NCBI GenBank assembly: GCA_964510065.1
Contig: CAZEAC010000002.1
Location: 45,725-109,724 of the forward strand
Reading direction: 5' to 3'
DNA: 64,000 bases
Origin: CAZEAC01 sp964510065
Lineage (GTDB): Bacteria; Bdellovibrionota_C; UBA2361; CAIXSY01
Position numbers and translations under genes: made by a program
Notes under the pieces: model-generated
Told to the model about the DNA's origin: nothing
The model's input: the letters and a program-made list of their open reading frames with translations, nothing else
The model's database searches: none
Shown here: positions 1 through 9,343 of the stretch, one piece after another
Layout: every line of letters starts with the position of its first letter
How positions within the stretch are numbered: the stretch's first letter is position 1

Positions 1-474
1 GCCAGTCGTATGCGCGTAGTTTCCCGCCACGCATGGAGTACACGCAGCAGCGCCAGCAACACTACTAAACGTTCCAACCGGGCATTCTTGGCACGCCTGC
101 GATCCGACCGACGCCACGAATTTGCCAGCTTGGCATGAGGTACAAGAAACCTGCCCGGGCAAAGATTGAAATGTTCCAGCTGCACATTGAGTACAGACAG
201 AACTTCCTGTGGTAGCCTGATAAGTTCCGATGGGACATAAATAACAAGCGGAAAGCCCACGAACATTTGCATAGCGGCCCGCAGCACATAAATTACAGCT
301 CGTTTGACCGGTGGCATTCTGATAACGGCCGACCTGACAGGCGGTGCAGGGCGCATTTCCGGTACTACTATAAGTTCCCGCTGGACAAGTCTGCGCAGCC
401 AAGGTACCGGCATACACAAAGGAAACAAGAACAACAATAAGCCCTAAGAATGTAGTTGGTATTTTCCTTATCAT
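1..474 (-). CDS. Secreted cysteine-rich repeat protein (partial, runs off left edge)
   Basis: Reading the minus strand from the ATG at 474 gives an open frame of 158 codons with no stop, so the gene continues past base 1. The first 26 or so residues form a signal peptide (basic start, hydrophobic core, then ...AGTLAAQ). After it come at least eight short repeats of about 16 residues with the pattern CxxG(T/R)(Y/F)...G...C..C, for example CPAGTYSSTGNAPCTAC. This resembles the GCC2/GCC3 and ephrin-receptor-like Cys-rich repeats that form disulfide-knotted rods outside the cell. The start lies 8 nt after the stop of the membrane protein gene upstream, so they are probably co-transcribed. Function unknown; a surface or adhesion role is inference. 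Confidence 0.8.
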   Translation of the reverse strand, partial: MIRKIPTTFLGLIVVLVSFVYAGTLAAQTCPAGTYSSTGNAPCTACQVGRYQNATGQTSCNLCAAGRYANVRGLSACYLCPIGTYQATTGSSVCTQCAAGTFQSLPGQVSCTSCQAGKFVASVGSQACQECPVGTFSSVAGAAACTPCVAGNYAHTTG

Positions 475-482
475 AATTGTAT

Positions 483-1994
483 CTACCGTCCTCTCCTTGC
501 TCGAACATCACTATTCGCGATTGCCAAATTCCGCCTCGCCACTTCAAGATTCGGATTTATCCTAAGAGCCTGCTCGAAGTGACGAATGGCTTCAGAAAGC
601 TCCCCCTGCTCGGCACGAGCAACTCCCAAGTTACTTAGTGCTTCAGGATAGGTCGGATTTAGCCTCACCGCCTCTTCATAATGAAACACCCGCTCATTAG
701 AGTCTTCCGGAGACAGCAATGCCGCACCTAAATTCGTATGCGCCATAAAATTATTCGGATCGCTCTGAAGCGCTCGTCTAAATAACGTCTCACTGTCTTT
801 CCAGTACTTTAGCTCTCGATGGGTCGCTAAGGACAGAGAGATAACGACGACCCAGCATGCCGCTCGTGTATAACGCTGGTTGCACCGATAGGTGAGGCTT
901 AGCAGCCCAGCAATCAACCCAATATGGGCTAGCTGAGTCCAGCGATCAGCAAGTGCCTGCGCACCAATAGCCACAATACCAATCATCGGAACCAACGCGA
1001 CAAGAAACCAGATCCAACCGAGCACGAGCTCTGGGTACCTACCGCGAAGCGTCCAACAAATAATGGAGATTAGTAACAGACATGCAAAACATCCAAATGC
1101 CAGCCCTGAAGGGTAGTGCACGATCGGATAGTACACTGACAAATTAAAGGGCCAAAAGAGCTTCCCAAAATAGGCGACATAAGCCGGCAACGCGATCATT
1201 AGCCGATCCCCTAGCGCAAGCTCACCTAAGTTTCTAAGGCCTCCTCCTTCACGCTGGGAAAGGATCGCAGTTACGGCACATGCCAGCGCAAGGACAACAT
1301 AGGGAATCTTATTGAAGTGCGCACGCAAACTGAAAAAGGAGTTTCGGTCCGATACTACCCGGGCGGGCTCATTTCGAATGGTCCAGGCCAACTCAACGAT
1401 TAACAGGAGTACCGGAAGCGTGATCATGCTCGGCTTTGAAAGAAGCGCGAGAGAAAAGACAACTATGCTCGCGACATACGCCAGAACTACACGGGCACGC
1501 AGATATCTCAAGAACAATACGACTGCGAGAAGCCCAAAGAACAAACTAAGAAGATCTTTTCTTTGTGAAATCCACGCGACGGATTCGAGCCGTAAGGGAT
1601 GCAGCGAGAACGTGAGTGCCGCTAATAACGCGAGCTCGGTGTTATTAAAAACGAGAAACGCCACAAAAAAGAGCAGGAGAGAATTTCCGAGATGCAGCAG
1701 CACATTTAGCATGTGCATTTTCTGCGGATCTACGCCAAAGACTTCTACGTCGATCATATGAGAGATCCAACTCAACGGATGCCAGTGGCCGCCTTCAGTA
1801 CTAGAAAATGCCCATGCGATTCCTTCTTTTCTCACGCCACCGAGGACAAATGGATTTGCACTCACATACACGTTGTCGTCAAAATTTAGGAACTCAAACG
1901 AATGAACCGGCGCGTATACGGCGACAACGAGAAAGGAAATGAGTAGGCTCGCTGCGATGATTTTGATTTTTTCTATCCGCAAGCTTTTCAACAT
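483..1994 (-). CDS. TMTC-like GT-C membrane protein with C-terminal TPR repeats
   Basis: A polytopic membrane protein of about 503 residues. The N-terminal part has a first membrane helix, then a short acidic motif (NFDDNVYV) in the first loop, as in GT-C glycosyltransferases of the PMT/TMTC type, and the stretch HPLRLESVAWISQRKDLLS that I recognise from bacterial TPR-containing homologues. About ten further hydrophobic segments follow. The last 100 residues hold two or three TPR units (NPTYPEALSNLGVARAEQGE). Known relatives transfer sugars from lipid-linked donors to proteins; substrate here is unknown. A GTG at 2036 would add 14 residues; I prefer the ATG at 1994. It follows the U32 gene after 125-170 nt and sits directly upstream of the Cys-rich secreted protein, a possible acceptor. 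Confidence 0.8.
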   Translation of the reverse strand: MLKSLRIEKIKIIAASLLISFLVVAVYAPVHSFEFLNFDDNVYVSANPFVLGGVRKEGIAWAFSSTEGGHWHPLSWISHMIDVEVFGVDPQKMHMLNVLLHLGNSLLLFFVAFLVFNNTELALLAALTFSLHPLRLESVAWISQRKDLLSLFFGLLAVVLFLRYLRARVVLAYVASIVVFSLALLSKPSMITLPVLLLIVELAWTIRNEPARVVSDRNSFFSLRAHFNKIPYVVLALACAVTAILSQREGGGLRNLGELALGDRLMIALPAYVAYFGKLFWPFNLSVYYPIVHYPSGLAFGCFACLLLISIICWTLRGRYPELVLGWIWFLVALVPMIGIVAIGAQALADRWTQLAHIGLIAGLLSLTYRCNQRYTRAACWVVVISLSLATHRELKYWKDSETLFRRALQSDPNNFMAHTNLGAALLSPEDSNERVFHYEEAVRLNPTYPEALSNLGVARAEQGELSEAIRHFEQALRINPNLEVARRNLAIANSDVRARRGR

Positions 1995-2161
1995 TGAAAT
2001 AAGTAATGAGGGTACACCAGTTCGTGTCTGCCCCACAATGTCACCTATTTAGATCCGCCTTCGCGTGACATGCCAGCATTCTTGAGTAGTTACCCGGGCT
2101 ACGGCGGATAGTTTCTGCTATTTTTCTATCAAGTGGACAGAAACTAGTTCGAGCGGCGCAG

Positions 2162-4672
2162 CTATGAAAGCACTGAAAGGCTCGTTTTCTTCTTGTCTTT
2201 GTAGACAGTCGCATTAAAAAGCTGTCCTTCAGTAACTCCGTAGCGCTCGACAACGCCAAGCTTGGCTGAAACCGCCTCGACACTCTCATTGCCTCTTATG
2301 AGCGCGAGATACGCTTCGGCCTTACTACGAATCTCCAAAGCACTTTCAAAAAGCGCTTCCACCCTAAACGATCTTACTCCACGGGCCAACAGATCGGGAA
2401 CTAGCTTTAACGCCGCCTGCGGCTTGCCCTGAAACATCGTATTTCTGCACTCGGCATCGGGCTTCAACGGATGGATAACCCCGTCGCGATCAACAAGCGA
2501 AACCCGATGTTTCTCACAGGGCCTTCCGCAATCACGAAAACTGGTACCCTTACTTAGAAATGCCGCGTACACACAGTGCTCCATATGGAATGCCGGCATA
2601 TACTGGTGCACAGTCACTTCGAATCGATCCGCCGGAAGCGCGTCGACGACGTCGCAAAGCTGCCAGGAGTTTAGGTCGTATGAAGGAGTGACTTTTTCGA
2701 GACCTTTCGAAAGAAACCAGGCTGCCGAAATACCGTTACTAATATTGAGGCTGAAATCACCTACAAGAGTCATGTTCTTTCCTTGAAAGTAGTGCAGCGC
2801 TCCGAGATTCCGAACCAGAAGCACATCAGGCTGCAGTCTTTCAATATATTTCAAATGTCCGAGCTCGCCGGGCTTCAAGATTCGCGTGGTTGCAATACCA
2901 CCGCGAAATCCCATTTCGCGGATCCGTCGTAACGCGTTCTCGTAATCCTTATTAAATTCAAAATCGAGATACACCGCATCAAGATCAAGTCCTCTCAACG
3001 CATCAAGCTGCGATTCATCGCGAATAAGCACATTGAGCGCAGCCTTCGACGGAGCCCCGGAAAGATCACCGGTCACCCCCGCATAAACGCTCATTCGCCA
3101 GCTCTCAATATCGCGCTTCAAAATTCGCGCGGGGCGATCGACACGTTTTTTAGAAAGCTTTTCGATTGCATTCCTTCGGAGTAGCTTTAACTCTTTGGTG
3201 TGCAAAAATAGATCGCCTTCTACCTTATACATGAACTTCGTAAGCTCGAAGGCAGTTCCTGTAAGCGCGCCAAGTTCCGCTTTGGCGCTTTCTTCGCTAA
3301 GAGGCGCTGACCGTGCCGACTGAAGCACCGCTTCCGAAATAACTCGAACTGAATTTCCACAATCATCTTTTAGCTCAAAAACCGGCTGCTCGCCGAGTTT
3401 TCCGGACAACACTCCCGAAAGCGAAATTTTCTTAAGCATCGATTTATCGCTATAGGTCTGCCGTAGCGCTCGCTCCAACTTCGAAGAAGAATTATGATAG
3501 GCATGCATCCCAATTTTCAGCCGGGAAAGCGAGAACTCCTCACCAAGGCGGATGCGTAAAAGTCCTCGTTCGGTTTCTTTGGCTGAAAATATTATTCCAC
3601 CAAGCTCCGTTCCCTCTTCAAAGTTTCTAAATACGACTCCATCACCAACAGTAAGCATCTGCGCTGAATCAATCTCGATAAAACTGCCCTCGATCACGCG
3701 AACGTGGCCCAAGAAATTTCCGTGTGGCTTACTAAATCTTGCGTCAACAAGTTTCTGGTGATTGACACCGTCATACCACCCGTTGAATCGACCGCGCGAG
3801 AACGTAAGGCCAAGCTCATCGCACCGCGCGGAAATGTCATTTTGCGCACCAGCGGTCAGGGCCATACGTGAAACTTCTTTGTAATTACGCACCGTACTCG
3901 CGACATACTCGGGAGTCTTAAGCCGACCCTCGATCTTAAAGGAATCGATCCCAATTTCGATCAACCGATCGATGTCGCCAAGGCCACACAGATCCTGCGG
4001 CGAAACAAGGTGGCGTTTATCTCCAAGATTACGAATCTCAGAGTCAACGAGAAGCCTGTAATCAAGACGGCATGACTGCGCGCACTGGCCACGATTTGCC
4101 GATCGACCACCATGGCTTTCCGAGGTAAGGCACTGACCCGAGTAGGCTACACACAGCGCACCGTGCACAAACACTTCAAGTTCTTTTGAAGTCGCAGCAC
4201 GAATTTTTGCCATCTCTGCAATCGAAACCTCGCGCCCTAAAACATACCGCTCTATTCCAAGCTCTTCGGTAAGTGCAATAGCTTCGTGACTAGTCACGGT
4301 CATCTGTGTCGAGGCGTGGACTGCCTGATCCGGCGCAAGTTTCTTTATCAGTCGAACGAGACCAATATCTTGAACAATAAAAGCATCAGGACTCAGCGGC
4401 AAAATTTCACGGAGCTGGGCTTCAACTTCTGAAAGCTCACCTTCGAAGATGAGGATATTACAGGCAAGAAAGACTTTCACGCCATAGAGGTGGCAGAACT
4501 CAATCATGAACTTTAGTTCCTGGACACTAAAGTCTTGAGTACGACCACGCGCATTAAAATGGGGGAACCCCAAGTATACTGCGTCTGCGCCGTTATGCAC
4601 CGCGGCGAGACACATCTCCCAACTTCCAACGGGGGCTAAAATCTCAGGATTTTTTGACTTCTCGACGCTCAT
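2162..4672 (-). CDS. Peptidase U32 family protein, RlhA-like
   Basis: An 836-residue protein beginning with the U32 TIM-barrel signature (LAPVGSWEMCLAAVHNGADAV). At about residues 170-200 are LCVAYSGQC and RSANRGQCAQSCR, the cysteine cluster typical of the family that in E. coli RlhA (YdcP) and TrhP is linked to RNA hydroxylation. The C-terminal third (about residue 690 on) has more conserved Cys (EHCVYAAF, DCGRPCEKH), a second U32-like segment. It is longer than E. coli RlhA (about 650). The family name 'peptidase' is historical; hydroxylation of 23S rRNA C2501 is the best guess, tRNA hydroxylation an alternative. Leads a minus-strand group of three. Confidence 0.85.
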   Translation of the reverse strand: MSVEKSKNPEILAPVGSWEMCLAAVHNGADAVYLGFPHFNARGRTQDFSVQELKFMIEFCHLYGVKVFLACNILIFEGELSEVEAQLREILPLSPDAFIVQDIGLVRLIKKLAPDQAVHASTQMTVTSHEAIALTEELGIERYVLGREVSIAEMAKIRAATSKELEVFVHGALCVAYSGQCLTSESHGGRSANRGQCAQSCRLDYRLLVDSEIRNLGDKRHLVSPQDLCGLGDIDRLIEIGIDSFKIEGRLKTPEYVASTVRNYKEVSRMALTAGAQNDISARCDELGLTFSRGRFNGWYDGVNHQKLVDARFSKPHGNFLGHVRVIEGSFIEIDSAQMLTVGDGVVFRNFEEGTELGGIIFSAKETERGLLRIRLGEEFSLSRLKIGMHAYHNSSSKLERALRQTYSDKSMLKKISLSGVLSGKLGEQPVFELKDDCGNSVRVISEAVLQSARSAPLSEESAKAELGALTGTAFELTKFMYKVEGDLFLHTKELKLLRRNAIEKLSKKRVDRPARILKRDIESWRMSVYAGVTGDLSGAPSKAALNVLIRDESQLDALRGLDLDAVYLDFEFNKDYENALRRIREMGFRGGIATTRILKPGELGHLKYIERLQPDVLLVRNLGALHYFQGKNMTLVGDFSLNISNGISAAWFLSKGLEKVTPSYDLNSWQLCDVVDALPADRFEVTVHQYMPAFHMEHCVYAAFLSKGTSFRDCGRPCEKHRVSLVDRDGVIHPLKPDAECRNTMFQGKPQAALKLVPDLLARGVRSFRVEALFESALEIRSKAEAYLALIRGNESVEAVSAKLGVVERYGVTEGQLFNATVYKDKKKTSLSVLS

Positions 4673-4779
4673 GGAGAACGTGAGTGTAGCACAATCCCTG
4701 GCATTATTCTAACAAGCTCAATTGTCAGATTTACGGTAGCACGAAGCTAGGTTACGATCGTGCTGTAGATCCTGAACGC

Positions 4780-7011
4780 ATGAAAAAGCCGCTTACCCTC
4801 TTTACCCTTTTTTATCTCTTACTCTCGTTTCTTTTCTACGGAAGATTCCTCTCGGCCGAACTTGTCATAACCTACCGCGACACGCTCTCGCTACTTCTCG
4901 GCTTGGAGGAGGCACGCAGTGTCTTGTCCCAATTCTCCTGGCCTCCGCTATGGAATCCCTGGATGGTGCTGGGCAAGCCGTTTGCTGCCGACATGCTGAC
5001 CGGAGCCTACTATCCCCCACTTTTACTTACTGATTCGCTTTCTGCTCCATTGCGGCTTGGAATAATGCTTGTCTCGCACCATTTTCTGGCAGCACTCGGT
5101 ACAGCACTCTTGTGCAGCGCATTTGGCTTGGGCAGAATTCCAGCGCTTGCCGCGGGAACTCTCTACAGCTTCGGCGGCTTCCTTGTTTCGTGTGACGCCT
5201 TTTCAAATGCGCTCTATTCCGCGACCTGGTTTCCTTGGGCATTTTTATCTCTTTGGTCGTGGCTTCGTAGCCCTCGAATGGAGTATCTCCTCGCCACGGG
5301 AGCGATCTTCGCACTGATGTTCTTGGGAGCTCTCCCTGAAGTGTGGGCAATGACCCTCGCTTGCTATGCTGTCATCATCGTTGGAGTAGCCGCGGGAACA
5401 AAAGCACAAAAATTCCGTGCGCTTTGGATATTCTTACTCGTCTTGCCGATTCTTGTGCTGGGACTATTTGGCATACTCGTCATTCCTCTCGCTGAATATT
5501 TGGCGCTGTCACAACGCGCTTCAGGCCTTGGATCAGAACAGGTGCTTACCTATTCGCACCACCCGCTCAGTACATTGGCCTTCCTTATCCCGCGCCGTTA
5601 CGAAGAAACTGGCATTGCCTGGGATCTTTTCGGTCAACGCTTGCATTGGGTGGCCTCGCTTTACTTAGGCGTAGCGCTCTTGCTCATACCTTTTGCGCTG
5701 CCAAGGCTCCAACGTAAGGCGGGGCTATTATTCGCAGGTACCTTGCTAGGATTTTTGACTCTCGCAGGCGGATACTTTGTGCCTTTGCTTCCGACTATTG
5801 TCGATTCCTTTTCATTGTTTCGAGTTTTCCGCTACCCCGAAAAACTTCTGCTTGTGCCGCACCTGGGTTTAGCAATTGCCGTGGGCTTTGGCTTGGAGGC
5901 AATTGGCAGCTCCCCGCGATCATTTCGCACTCTCAAATATATTACGAGCTTTACCGCGCTGATTTTCTTTCTTGTCATCATGAAGCTTCCGCGTGAGGCT
6001 ACCGGCGCTCTCGCATTCTTAAGTACCGATAGCATACAGCTCCTTGCGTTCGTTTTTGGATTGGCGCTTATCGCGAGTTTCGGCGAGAAGTTCCCGAAAG
6101 CCTCACTGCGATGTGTCGTACTACTAATTACCTTCGATCTTTTCGTAATGCATGGGCGACTTTTTCCGGTGACTAGATGGCGAACGCTCACCGCCCCCTC
6201 CTCAATTTTCGCCAATGCCGACTGGCAGGGCGGCCTTCCCAGAATTTACTCCAACGCCCTTCAAAAAGACGCGTTCTTGGACTCCGCTCAAAAATTGAAC
6301 ATTGCTCGCGAGCTTATGCCCTTTGGCTCGGGGATGCTCCAACATATCGCTAATCTCAACTCTCCTTCGTCACTCAATAGCGCCGACGATGAACAGCTGC
6401 TACTCCTTATTGAGAGGCTACCGCGCGACCTTGTCGCGCCGATGCTCGGAGCGCTCGGCGTTCGTTACGTGACAAGCATTTCGGAGCTGCACTACCCTGG
6501 ACTTGTCCGATCCTTCGAAACTACTACGGATCCGGTAATACGCCGCTATACAGTGACCTCTTCGAAACCCCGTGCATATTTGGCGCAAGGAGTATTAGCA
6601 GTAAAAGACCGTGCTGATTTTGTGCAAGCGTTGCAAGAGGGCCGACTTAACCCCGAAACGACAGCTGTAGTTGAAATGCCGGTTCAATTTACAGTCCCTG
6701 CCCCAAGTGCGTCAGACCAGGTACAGATTACCCGCTACCTTCCCGACGAGGTCGAAGTAAGAGCCGAAACCGAGCAAGGGGGGATGCTTGTACTCGCCGA
6801 TGTATTCTACCCAGGTTGGGAAGCCTCGCTCGACGCCAAGGAGGTGCCTATGTACCGGGCTCAAGGGTTCTTACGTGCGGTGCAATTACCAGCCGGTGCA
6901 CACATCGTGCGATTTAAATATGCTCCCAATAGTTTCACTCTTGGCGCCTGGTGTAGTCTTTTCACCCTGCTGGTGATCGTTTTTATGTATCTAAAAAAGC
7001 GCCGGACTTGA
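4780..7011 (+). CDS. YfhO family membrane protein (GT-C type)
   Basis: A 743-residue protein with an N-terminal membrane helix, the exposed loop YRDTLSLLLG, then LWNPWMVLGKPFAADMLTGAYYPP, a pattern typical of YfhO-like proteins, followed by about ten more hydrophobic helices. From about residue 480 the chain is soluble and ends with the PGWEASLDAKEVPM segment and a final membrane helix, which is also typical of YfhO. In Gram-positive bacteria YfhO glycosylates lipoteichoic acid; in Gram-negatives the substrate is mostly unknown. It starts 107 nt from the divergent U32 gene and ends 31 nt before ffh. Confidence 0.85.
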   Translation: MKKPLTLFTLFYLLLSFLFYGRFLSAELVITYRDTLSLLLGLEEARSVLSQFSWPPLWNPWMVLGKPFAADMLTGAYYPPLLLTDSLSAPLRLGIMLVSHHFLAALGTALLCSAFGLGRIPALAAGTLYSFGGFLVSCDAFSNALYSATWFPWAFLSLWSWLRSPRMEYLLATGAIFALMFLGALPEVWAMTLACYAVIIVGVAAGTKAQKFRALWIFLLVLPILVLGLFGILVIPLAEYLALSQRASGLGSEQVLTYSHHPLSTLAFLIPRRYEETGIAWDLFGQRLHWVASLYLGVALLLIPFALPRLQRKAGLLFAGTLLGFLTLAGGYFVPLLPTIVDSFSLFRVFRYPEKLLLVPHLGLAIAVGFGLEAIGSSPRSFRTLKYITSFTALIFFLVIMKLPREATGALAFLSTDSIQLLAFVFGLALIASFGEKFPKASLRCVVLLITFDLFVMHGRLFPVTRWRTLTAPSSIFANADWQGGLPRIYSNALQKDAFLDSAQKLNIARELMPFGSGMLQHIANLNSPSSLNSADDEQLLLLIERLPRDLVAPMLGALGVRYVTSISELHYPGLVRSFETTTDPVIRRYTVTSSKPRAYLAQGVLAVKDRADFVQALQEGRLNPETTAVVEMPVQFTVPAPSASDQVQITRYLPDEVEVRAETEQGGMLVLADVFYPGWEASLDAKEVPMYRAQGFLRAVQLPAGAHIVRFKYAPNSFTLGAWCSLFTLLVIVFMYLKKRRT

Positions 7012-7042
7012 CCGCCGAAGCGGGCTCAATCATTATTAGGCG

Positions 7043-8377
7043 ATGTTTGATTCCTTACATGCGAAACTTGAAGCCGCTTTTAAGAAGATTCGCGGCCATG
7101 CCTCGGTGACTCCCAAAGATATCGAGTCGACGATGCGCGAGGTGCGAATTGCACTGCTCGATGCCGACGTGAATTTTACTGTTGCCAAGGATTTCTGCAC
7201 AAAAGTTGCCGAAAAAGCGCTCGGCGAGCAGGTAATGAAAAGCCTCACTCCAGCGCAGCAGATAATAAAGCTCGTGCACGAAGAGCTTGTCGCCACGATG
7301 GGTGAAGGCGCGGTGCCACTTGGGTTGAGCGTGGCGCCGCCTGCAATTATTATGCTGGTTGGGCTTCAGGGATCGGGCAAAACTACAACAGCTTCGAAGC
7401 TTGCTCGCTATATCCGTGACGAACTAAAAAGAAAGCCTTACCTGGTGCCTGCCGATGTGTACCGCCCGGCAGCAATTGAGCAGCTAAAATCTCTCGGCTC
7501 AAAACTTGGCATCGCAGTTCATGATTCCAAACCGAACGAAGATCCCGTCTCGATTGCGAAGGCCGCGCGGGAATATGCCGCGAATCATGCCTTTGATACA
7601 ATTATCATCGATACCGCCGGTCGCTTGCAGATCGACCCGGAGCTCATGCGCGAGCTCCAGGAGATCTCTGACGCGCTACAGCCGCACGAGATTCTTCTCG
7701 TCGCAGACTCGATGACGGGCCAGGAAGCGGTCAATGTCGCGCAGGGTTTCGACCAGGCACTTGAGATTGATGGCCTTATTCTTACCAAGCTCGATGGCGA
7801 CGCGCGTGGTGGGGCGGCTCTCTCAATGCGCGCGGTCACGGGGCGTCCGATTAAGTTTATCGGGATTGGTGAAAAATCTGAGGCGCTTGAAGTTTTTCAT
7901 CCCGATCGAATGGCCTCGCGAATTCTTGGTATGGGCGATGTGCTTACCCTTATCGAAAAGGCGCAAAAAGAGGTAAGTGTCGAGGACACCTTGGCTCTGC
8001 ACAAGAAAATGCAGCGAAATGAATTCTCGCTTGAGGACTTTTTAAGCCAGATGCGCATGGTCAAGCGCATGGGCAGCCTTTCTTCCCTTACTTCGATGAT
8101 TCCAGGCATGGGCAAGTTTGCCAAGGAGCTCGACGGCGAGAAAGCGGAAAAAGAGATGAAGCGAATTGAAGCAATTATTCTGTCGATGACACCGCGCGAA
8201 AGACGCAATCAGTCGATTATCGATGGAAGTCGCCGAAAGAGAATTTCGAAAGGCTCGGGTACCTCGGTCGAGGAGGTTAACCGTCTGCTCAAACAGTTCC
8301 TAGAGATGAAAAAGATGATGAGCAAGATCTCCAAAATGGGCATGGGTGGCCTTATGAATCTCTTCGGAAAAGCGTGA
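7043..8377 (+). CDS. ffh: Signal recognition particle protein Ffh
   Basis: A complete 444-residue SRP54/Ffh. N domain at 1-90; G domain with P-loop GLQGSGKTTTASKLA near residue 110, DTAGR near 190 and TKLDGDARGGAALS near 250; M domain from about 300 with methionine-rich helices (MRMVKRMGSLSSL, MIPGMGK). It binds 4.5S RNA and signal peptides and targets ribosomes to FtsY at the membrane. It is not followed by rpsP-rimM-trmD as in many bacteria but by a RAYT transposase; the TGA stop lies inside the left inverted repeat of that element. Confidence 0.98.
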   Translation: MFDSLHAKLEAAFKKIRGHASVTPKDIESTMREVRIALLDADVNFTVAKDFCTKVAEKALGEQVMKSLTPAQQIIKLVHEELVATMGEGAVPLGLSVAPPAIIMLVGLQGSGKTTTASKLARYIRDELKRKPYLVPADVYRPAAIEQLKSLGSKLGIAVHDSKPNEDPVSIAKAAREYAANHAFDTIIIDTAGRLQIDPELMRELQEISDALQPHEILLVADSMTGQEAVNVAQGFDQALEIDGLILTKLDGDARGGAALSMRAVTGRPIKFIGIGEKSEALEVFHPDRMASRILGMGDVLTLIEKAQKEVSVEDTLALHKKMQRNEFSLEDFLSQMRMVKRMGSLSSLTSMIPGMGKFAKELDGEKAEKEMKRIEAIILSMTPRERRNQSIIDGSRRKRISKGSGTSVEEVNRLLKQFLEMKKMMSKISKMGMGGLMNLFGKA

Positions 8378-8387
8378 CAGTCACGAC
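8367..8387. repeat. Left inverted repeat of RAYT element (REP-like palindrome)
   Basis: Sequence gaaaagc followed by gtgacagtcacgac. The core gtgacagtcac is a hairpin-forming palindrome. It includes the TGA of ffh at 8375-8377. Its exact partner is at 9107-9127. Confidence 0.75.
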
Positions 8388-8434
8388 TTTCACTTTTTCT
8401 GTCAACTTTTTCTCGCGTCCTACGAATAGTAGGT

Positions 8435-9106
8435 ATGTCGAGGCGAAGTAGAATTGTAATTCCAAATACTCCACATCACCTGACGCAGCGTGGAACGCGG
8501 CGGCAAGAGGTCTTTTTTAAGCCAGGCGATCGAGAGATCTATCTAGGTTTACTCAAAGAGAATGCCGAACGATACGGTACGCAGGTCCTTGCCTATTCAT
8601 TAATGACTAACCACGTTCATCACCTGGTCGTTCCCTTGGAAGACGATTCTTTGCGATGGACCTTTCAAATGACTCATAAACGCTATGCCGATTACATTAA
8701 CGGGCGTGGCGGCTGGACAGGGCACCTGTGGCAACAAAGATTTTATTCAAGCCCCGTTGACCGCGAATACTTCTGGGTCGCGCTCAGGTATATTCTACGT
8801 AATCCTGTCGAAGCCAACCTTGTGCGGCATGCGGCCGATTACCCTTGGTCGAGCGCTAAATATCATTGCAATTCCGATAAAAGTCCGCTTCTTACCACAC
8901 AGGTTGAATGGGTTCAGCTCTTAAAGACACGCAACGATTGGTTCAACTGGCTCGCTGAGCCGGAAGAGTTGCAAAAGGTATCCTTGCTAAGAAAGAGAAC
9001 CTCTCAAGATCTGCCCACCGGGTCCAAATCGTTCTTAGATGAGCTTAGAGCTAAATTCGGGGTAAGGCCCTACCCTCCCGTTCTCGGACGACCCAAAAAG
9101 GGGTAA
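8435..9106 (+). CDS. REP-associated tyrosine transposase (RAYT, Y1_Tnp / TnpA_REP)
   Basis: A 223-residue Y1 transposase. It opens with the RAYT pattern MSRRSRIVIPNTPHHLTQRG, has the HUH metal motif as NHVHHLVV near residue 70, and the stretch WQQRFYSSPVDREYFWVALRYILRNPVEANLV that carries the catalytic tyrosine. These proteins nick single-stranded REP palindromes and are usually single-copy domesticated relatives of IS200/IS605. The frame is intact. The gene ends with TAA one base before the right inverted repeat. A degenerate copy of the palindrome (gtgaaagtcac) is at 9231-9241. Confidence 0.93.
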   Translation: MSRRSRIVIPNTPHHLTQRGTRRQEVFFKPGDREIYLGLLKENAERYGTQVLAYSLMTNHVHHLVVPLEDDSLRWTFQMTHKRYADYINGRGGWTGHLWQQRFYSSPVDREYFWVALRYILRNPVEANLVRHAADYPWSSAKYHCNSDKSPLLTTQVEWVQLLKTRNDWFNWLAEPEELQKVSLLRKRTSQDLPTGSKSFLDELRAKFGVRPYPPVLGRPKKG

Positions 9107-9127
9107 GTCGTGACTGTCACACTTTTC
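9107..9127. repeat. Right inverted repeat of RAYT element (REP-like palindrome)
   Basis: Sequence gtcgtgactgtcac followed by acttttc, the reverse complement of 8367-8387 with one mismatch. It begins directly after the transposase stop. The rest of the 237-nt gap to the next gene holds only two weak remnants of the same palindrome (9170-9179 and 9231-9241). Confidence 0.75.
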
Positions 9128-9343
9128 TGACGAGTGTTCGCCGCGTGGTCGCACCTTCAACATTTATCTACAGTCACGAGAATTTAAAGAACGGAGCATT
9201 GCCGCTGAAAGACTTATAATTTCTTTCCAAGTGAAAGTCACTAGCGCCTATCTCCTTGCTCCTTTTGTTCCAAGGGAATAAAATCGAGCGGTAATCGCGC
9301 CGTTACCGCGAGGTACGCAATCGCCGCGATACTATAAGGACCG

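Larger units (their letters stand above)
8367..9127. mobile_element. RAYT element bounded by 21-bp inverted repeats
   Basis: Bases 8367-8387 and 9107-9127 are inverted copies that match at 20 of 21 positions (C at 8373 against the complement of A at 9121). Both contain gtgacagtcacgac, itself built on the palindrome gtgac-a-gtcac. Between them lies only the transposase gene. REP-associated tyrosine transposases are known to be flanked by palindromic REP sequences in inverted orientation; these look like the local equivalent. The left copy covers the stop codon of ffh. No clear target duplication was seen. Confidence 0.75.

Noticed and set aside
65..289. 74-codon frame on the minus strand at the left edge
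   Set aside because: It lies in another frame of the Cys-rich repeat gene, whose signal peptide and regular CxxG...C..C pattern are clearly the coding frame.
2081..2093. cttgagtagttac, resembling a third end of the MITE-like element
   Set aside because: Only about eleven bases match and no second end, palindrome or target duplication is found nearby.
8435..9106. Full IS200/IS605 insertion sequence
   Set aside because: The protein has the RAYT layout, there is no TnpB, and the flanking palindromes are in inverted orientation as in REP-RAYT systems.
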